NCBI RefSeq assembly: GCF_030816015.1
Contig: NZ_JAUSXN010000001.1
Location: 1,364,001 to 1,428,000 of the forward strand
Reading direction: 5' to 3'
Source of the DNA: Pedobacter sp. W3I1
Lineage (GTDB): Bacteria; Bacteroidota; Bacteroidia; Sphingobacteriales; Sphingobacteriaceae
DNA: 64,000 nucleotides
The notes beneath the pieces were generated by a model that ran no database searches, had not been told where the DNA came from, and worked only from the letters and a program-made list of their open reading frames with translations. The translations under genes and the position numbers were made by a program. Positions 61,302 through 64,000 of the stretch are shown here, one piece after another (within the stretch, counting starts at the first letter, position 1; each line of letters begins with the position of its first letter).

Positions 61302-63569
61302 ATGAAACTTAAATTAATCACATCAATCTTATTTTGCATTGCCGCCAAAGGGTTATTGGCGCAGCAAAAGGATTGGGTTCACTATGTTAACACACTGCAG
61401 GGAACCAATTCTAAACACGAACTCACGCGGGGGAATACCTACCCAACAACTGCCTTGCCTTTTGGAATGCATACCTGGACCCCCCAAACCGGTAGAAATG
61501 GTGATGGCTGGAAATATCAATATGCTAAAGATAAAATCAGAGGTTTTCAGCAGGCACACCAATGCAGCTCGTGGACAAGGGATTATGCCGTATTTTCTTT
61601 AATGCCAATGGCTGATGAGCTAGTAGTTGACGAAAATAAACGCGAAGCAAAATTTAGCCATAAAGATGAGATTGCCAAACCAAACTATTATAAAGTAACG
61701 TTCGAAAACGAGATCACCACAGAGATTTCGCCATCAGAGCGTGGTGCGCACCTCCGTTTCAGCTATCCAAAAGGCAAAAGAAGTTTTTTGATTTTAGATG
61801 GTTATACCAGATTGAGCGGCGTTCAGCTCTATCCCAAAGAAAATAAAATAACTGGCTGGATAAACAACGGCGAAGGTTTTAAAAGAGGTTGGAAAAGTTA
61901 TTTCGTAATCCAGTTCGATCAACCAATTAAATCTTATGGCACCTGGGAAAACAAACGTAATACGGTAAATAAAGACTCTCTCTCAGCCGAAGGGTTGGGA
62001 AAAGGTGCATTTGTTCAGTTCGAATCAGGATCAAAAGTTCAGGTTAAAACGGCTTCATCCTACATCAGTTTAAAACAGGCCGAACTCAATTTAAAAAGAG
62101 AATTGGGCAACGATAAAACGTTAGAAGATACCAAAGCCAATGCCGCTGCGGTATGGAATAAATCGCTGGGTAAGGTAGAAGTAGAAGGCGGATCGAAAGC
62201 AGATATGGAAACTTTTTATTCTTGCTTTTTTAGGGCAAGCCTGTTCTCCAGGAAGTTTTACGAGCTAAATGAAGCCGGAAAACCATATTATTTTAGTCCT
62301 TATGATGGTAAAGTACATGATGGATATATGTTTACTGATACGGGTTTCTGGGATACCTTTCGTGCACAATTTCCACTAAATACACTGGTGCAGCCAGAAA
62401 TGCACGGTCGTTATATGCAGGCCATGCTCGATGCTTACGAGCAATGCGGTTGGTTGCCGTCCTGGTCTTTTCCTAGCGAGGCAGGAAGCATGATTGGGAA
62501 CCACGCTATTTCTTTATTGACCGATGCCTGGGCAAAAGGAATCAGAACATTTGATCCGAAAAAAGCGCTAGATGCTTATTATCACGAAGCAATGAACAAG
62601 GGGCCATGGGGCCCGGCAAATGGCAGGGATGGCGTAACCGAGTATAATCAATTGGGCTATGTACCATATCCAAAATATCGGGAGGCTACCGCTAAAACAT
62701 TAGAATATGCTTATGATGATTATTGCGCTTACCATTTGGCTAAAATGATTGGCGATAAACATTATATGGATGTTTTTGAGAAACCAATGTTCAATTATAA
62801 AAATGTTTACGATCTATCTACCCGTTTTATGAGGGGTAGGAACGCGGAGGGAAAATGGTCTCCAAATTTCGACCCAACAGAGTGGGGAGGGCCATTTACC
62901 GAAGGAAATGCATGGCACTGGCAATGGTCGGTTTTTCAGGATACCAAAGGCCTGATTAATCTGATGGGCGGATACAACAATTTTACGGCAAAGCTCGATT
63001 CTGTTTTTAGCGAACCTAATAAAGTAAATGTAGGTTCGTATGGAGGGATGATTCATGAAATGACCGAAATGGTAATGGCTAACATGGGGCAATATGCCCA
63101 TGGTAACCAACCTATACAACATATGGTTTATTTATATAATTATGCTAACCAGCCGTGGAAAGCACAATTTTATGCTCGTGAGGTGATGCGTAAACTTTAC
63201 AATGCTACAGAAAATGGTTATCCGGGAGATGAAGACCAGGGGCAAACTTCATCGTGGTATGTGTTAAGCGCACTAGGGTTTTATAGTGTAACGCCGGGTA
63301 CAGGAGAGTATGTTTTAGGAAGCCCTATGTTTAAAAAAACGACCATTAATTTAGAAAATGGCAAAAAGTTTGTCATTGAGGCACCTGCCAATAATATTAC
63401 CAATGTTTATATAAAATCGGCAAACTTAAATGGTAAAAATTACACCAAAAATTTTATAAACCATAGCGATTTGTTAAAAGGAGGGGTGTTAAAATTAGAG
63501 ATGAATGTTAAACCTTCGTTAAATAGAGGGTTATTGGAAGAAGATAAGCCATTTTCGCTCAGTAAATAG
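61302..63569 (+). CDS. GH92 family exo-alpha-mannosidase
   Basis: The 755-residue protein has a signal peptide (1-21, ending LLAQ) and the GH92 pattern: VNTLQGTNSKHELTRGNTYPTTALPFGMHTW, GFQQAHQCSSW, YFSPYDGKVHDGYMFTDTGFWDTFRAQFPL and the active-site stretch PGDEDQGQTSSWYVLSALGFYSV (about 640-660). GH92 enzymes are calcium-dependent inverting alpha-mannosidases that trim mannosyl residues from yeast mannan or N-glycans. GH92 usually has NDD/NED-type residues near the end; here DED takes that place. It ends the enzyme operon. The ROK kinase gene, 71 bases downstream, would phosphorylate the sugar released. Confidence 0.93.
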   Translation: MKLKLITSILFCIAAKGLLAQQKDWVHYVNTLQGTNSKHELTRGNTYPTTALPFGMHTWTPQTGRNGDGWKYQYAKDKIRGFQQAHQCSSWTRDYAVFSLMPMADELVVDENKREAKFSHKDEIAKPNYYKVTFENEITTEISPSERGAHLRFSYPKGKRSFLILDGYTRLSGVQLYPKENKITGWINNGEGFKRGWKSYFVIQFDQPIKSYGTWENKRNTVNKDSLSAEGLGKGAFVQFESGSKVQVKTASSYISLKQAELNLKRELGNDKTLEDTKANAAAVWNKSLGKVEVEGGSKADMETFYSCFFRASLFSRKFYELNEAGKPYYFSPYDGKVHDGYMFTDTGFWDTFRAQFPLNTLVQPEMHGRYMQAMLDAYEQCGWLPSWSFPSEAGSMIGNHAISLLTDAWAKGIRTFDPKKALDAYYHEAMNKGPWGPANGRDGVTEYNQLGYVPYPKYREATAKTLEYAYDDYCAYHLAKMIGDKHYMDVFEKPMFNYKNVYDLSTRFMRGRNAEGKWSPNFDPTEWGGPFTEGNAWHWQWSVFQDTKGLINLMGGYNNFTAKLDSVFSEPNKVNVGSYGGMIHEMTEMVMANMGQYAHGNQPIQHMVYLYNYANQPWKAQFYAREVMRKLYNATENGYPGDEDQGQTSSWYVLSALGFYSVTPGTGEYVLGSPMFKKTTINLENGKKFVIEAPANNITNVYIKSANLNGKNYTKNFINHSDLLKGGVLKLEMNVKPSLNRGLLEEDKPFSLSK

Positions 63570-63581
63570 ATATTGAATTGC

Positions 63582-63589
63582 TACTTTTG
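63582..63589 (+). promoter_or_regulatory. Possible -7 element before the ROK gene
   Basis: TACTTTTG fits TAnnTTTG, 51 bases before the ATG at 63641. No clear -33 TTG at the normal spacing. The ROK gene may also be read through from GH92. Confidence 0.35.
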
Positions 63590-63640
63590 GCGAATTAATT
63601 CAGATTAATAAAGAATAGATAACAGAAATATATATATAGA

Positions 63641-64000
63641 ATGGAAAAGCCTGTTGCATTAGGTGTAGATATTGGCGGCTCGCATATTACAGCCGCATTG
63701 GTGGATTTGGAAACAAGAACTTTGGTGAAGAATTCTATCAAACGTAGCCCTGTGAACTCACAGGAGAACAAAGAAGTGATTTTATCGGCTTGGTGCGATA
63801 TTATTAATAAAGCTTTTCAGAATATAAACGGCACTAGGAATGTGGGCATAGCCATGCCCGGGCCATTTAACTATGAAGAAGGAATTTCATTAATTAAAGA
63901 TCAGGATAAGTTTAAATCGCTTTACCAGGTTAATGTGAAAGAAGAGTTGGCTAAACGATTGGATATTCCTGTCGAAAATATTCATTTTATAAATGACGCT
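63641..64000 (+). CDS. ROK family sugar kinase, 5' part only (cut by the window end)
   Basis: The frame starts MEKPVALGVDIGGSHITAALVD, with the ATP-binding phosphate-1 motif DIGGSH, and continues through GIAMPGPFNYEEGISLIKD to VENIHFINDA at the last base, 120 residues in all. The AMPGP block is typical of ROK glucokinase/mannokinase-type proteins. The zinc-binding and catalytic Asp region lies outside the window; FINDA probably starts the catalytic motif. Likely substrates are glucose, mannose or allose. The gene runs in the same direction as GH92. Confidence 0.85.
   Translation, partial: MEKPVALGVDIGGSHITAALVDLETRTLVKNSIKRSPVNSQENKEVILSAWCDIINKAFQNINGTRNVGIAMPGPFNYEEGISLIKDQDKFKSLYQVNVKEELAKRLDIPVENIHFINDA

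Overview
The window looks like a chromosomal segment of a Bacteroidota bacterium of the Sphingobacteriaceae, most like Pedobacter. Supporting features are two SusC/SusD pairs, a type IX secretion C-terminal domain, TAnnTTTG-type promoter elements without Shine-Dalgarno leaders, the rpmB-rpmG-DUF4295-ftsY-rimO order, low GC, and many intergenic repeats of the type common in that family. I saw no rRNA, tRNA, transposase, integrase or CRISPR array. Genus assignment is inference.

Layout. 0-5.2 kb: housekeeping genes (secreted conserved protein, cyclophilin, DUF5606 protein, a 42-residue membrane protein missed by length cutoffs, rlmH, a membrane-anchored MutS-like ATPase). 5.2-13.5 kb: palindromic repeats, then an AraC regulator divergent from a four-gene set usually thought of as planctomycete-like (PSD1/DUF1549-DUF1553 cytochrome, DUF1501, TIM-barrel isomerase-like protein, DUF2231-cytochrome-LRR protein), interrupted by a 58-bp x 4 tandem repeat. 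13.5-18 kb: a large T9SS/PKD surface protein, a GH1 beta-glucosidase and a DUF2007 zinc-ribbon protein. 18-31.6 kb: an 11-12 kb segment bracketed by long repeat arrays in opposite orientation, holding acnA (frameshifted by a 4-bp duplication), acnB, a polysaccharide deacetylase carrying an in-frame repeat insertion, a TolC/periplasmic adaptor pair and gpsA (frameshifted in a G run).

31.7-38 kb: a small secreted basic protein, rimO, a GxxExxY protein flanked by short inverted repeats, ftsY, the ribosomal protein genes and, divergently, acs. 38-44 kb: an orphan SusC/SusD pair, CsbD and a GH130-like protein. 44-50 kb: an M16 protease, surE, a small membrane protein and lpxB. 50.3-64 kb: a polysaccharide utilisation-like locus: SusC with an unusual Pro/Ala-rich N-terminal linker, SusD, a LacI regulator with a perfect palindromic operator candidate downstream, a DUF4965 glutaminase-like protein with an inserted jelly-roll-like segment, a 726-residue secreted protein of unrecognised family with a putative TIM-barrel and GATase-like domain, a GH92 alpha-mannosidase, and the start of a ROK sugar kinase cut by the window end.

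How they work together (inference): the last locus should import a glycan through SusCD, process it in the periplasm with GH92 and perhaps the unknown protein, and phosphorylate the released sugar with the ROK kinase, under LacI control. The 6.5-13.5 kb cluster looks like a periplasmic redox/carbohydrate pathway whose substrate cannot be read from the sequence. The two frameshifts in the genes nearest the repeat arrays are either real lesions or sequence errors and need read-level checking.
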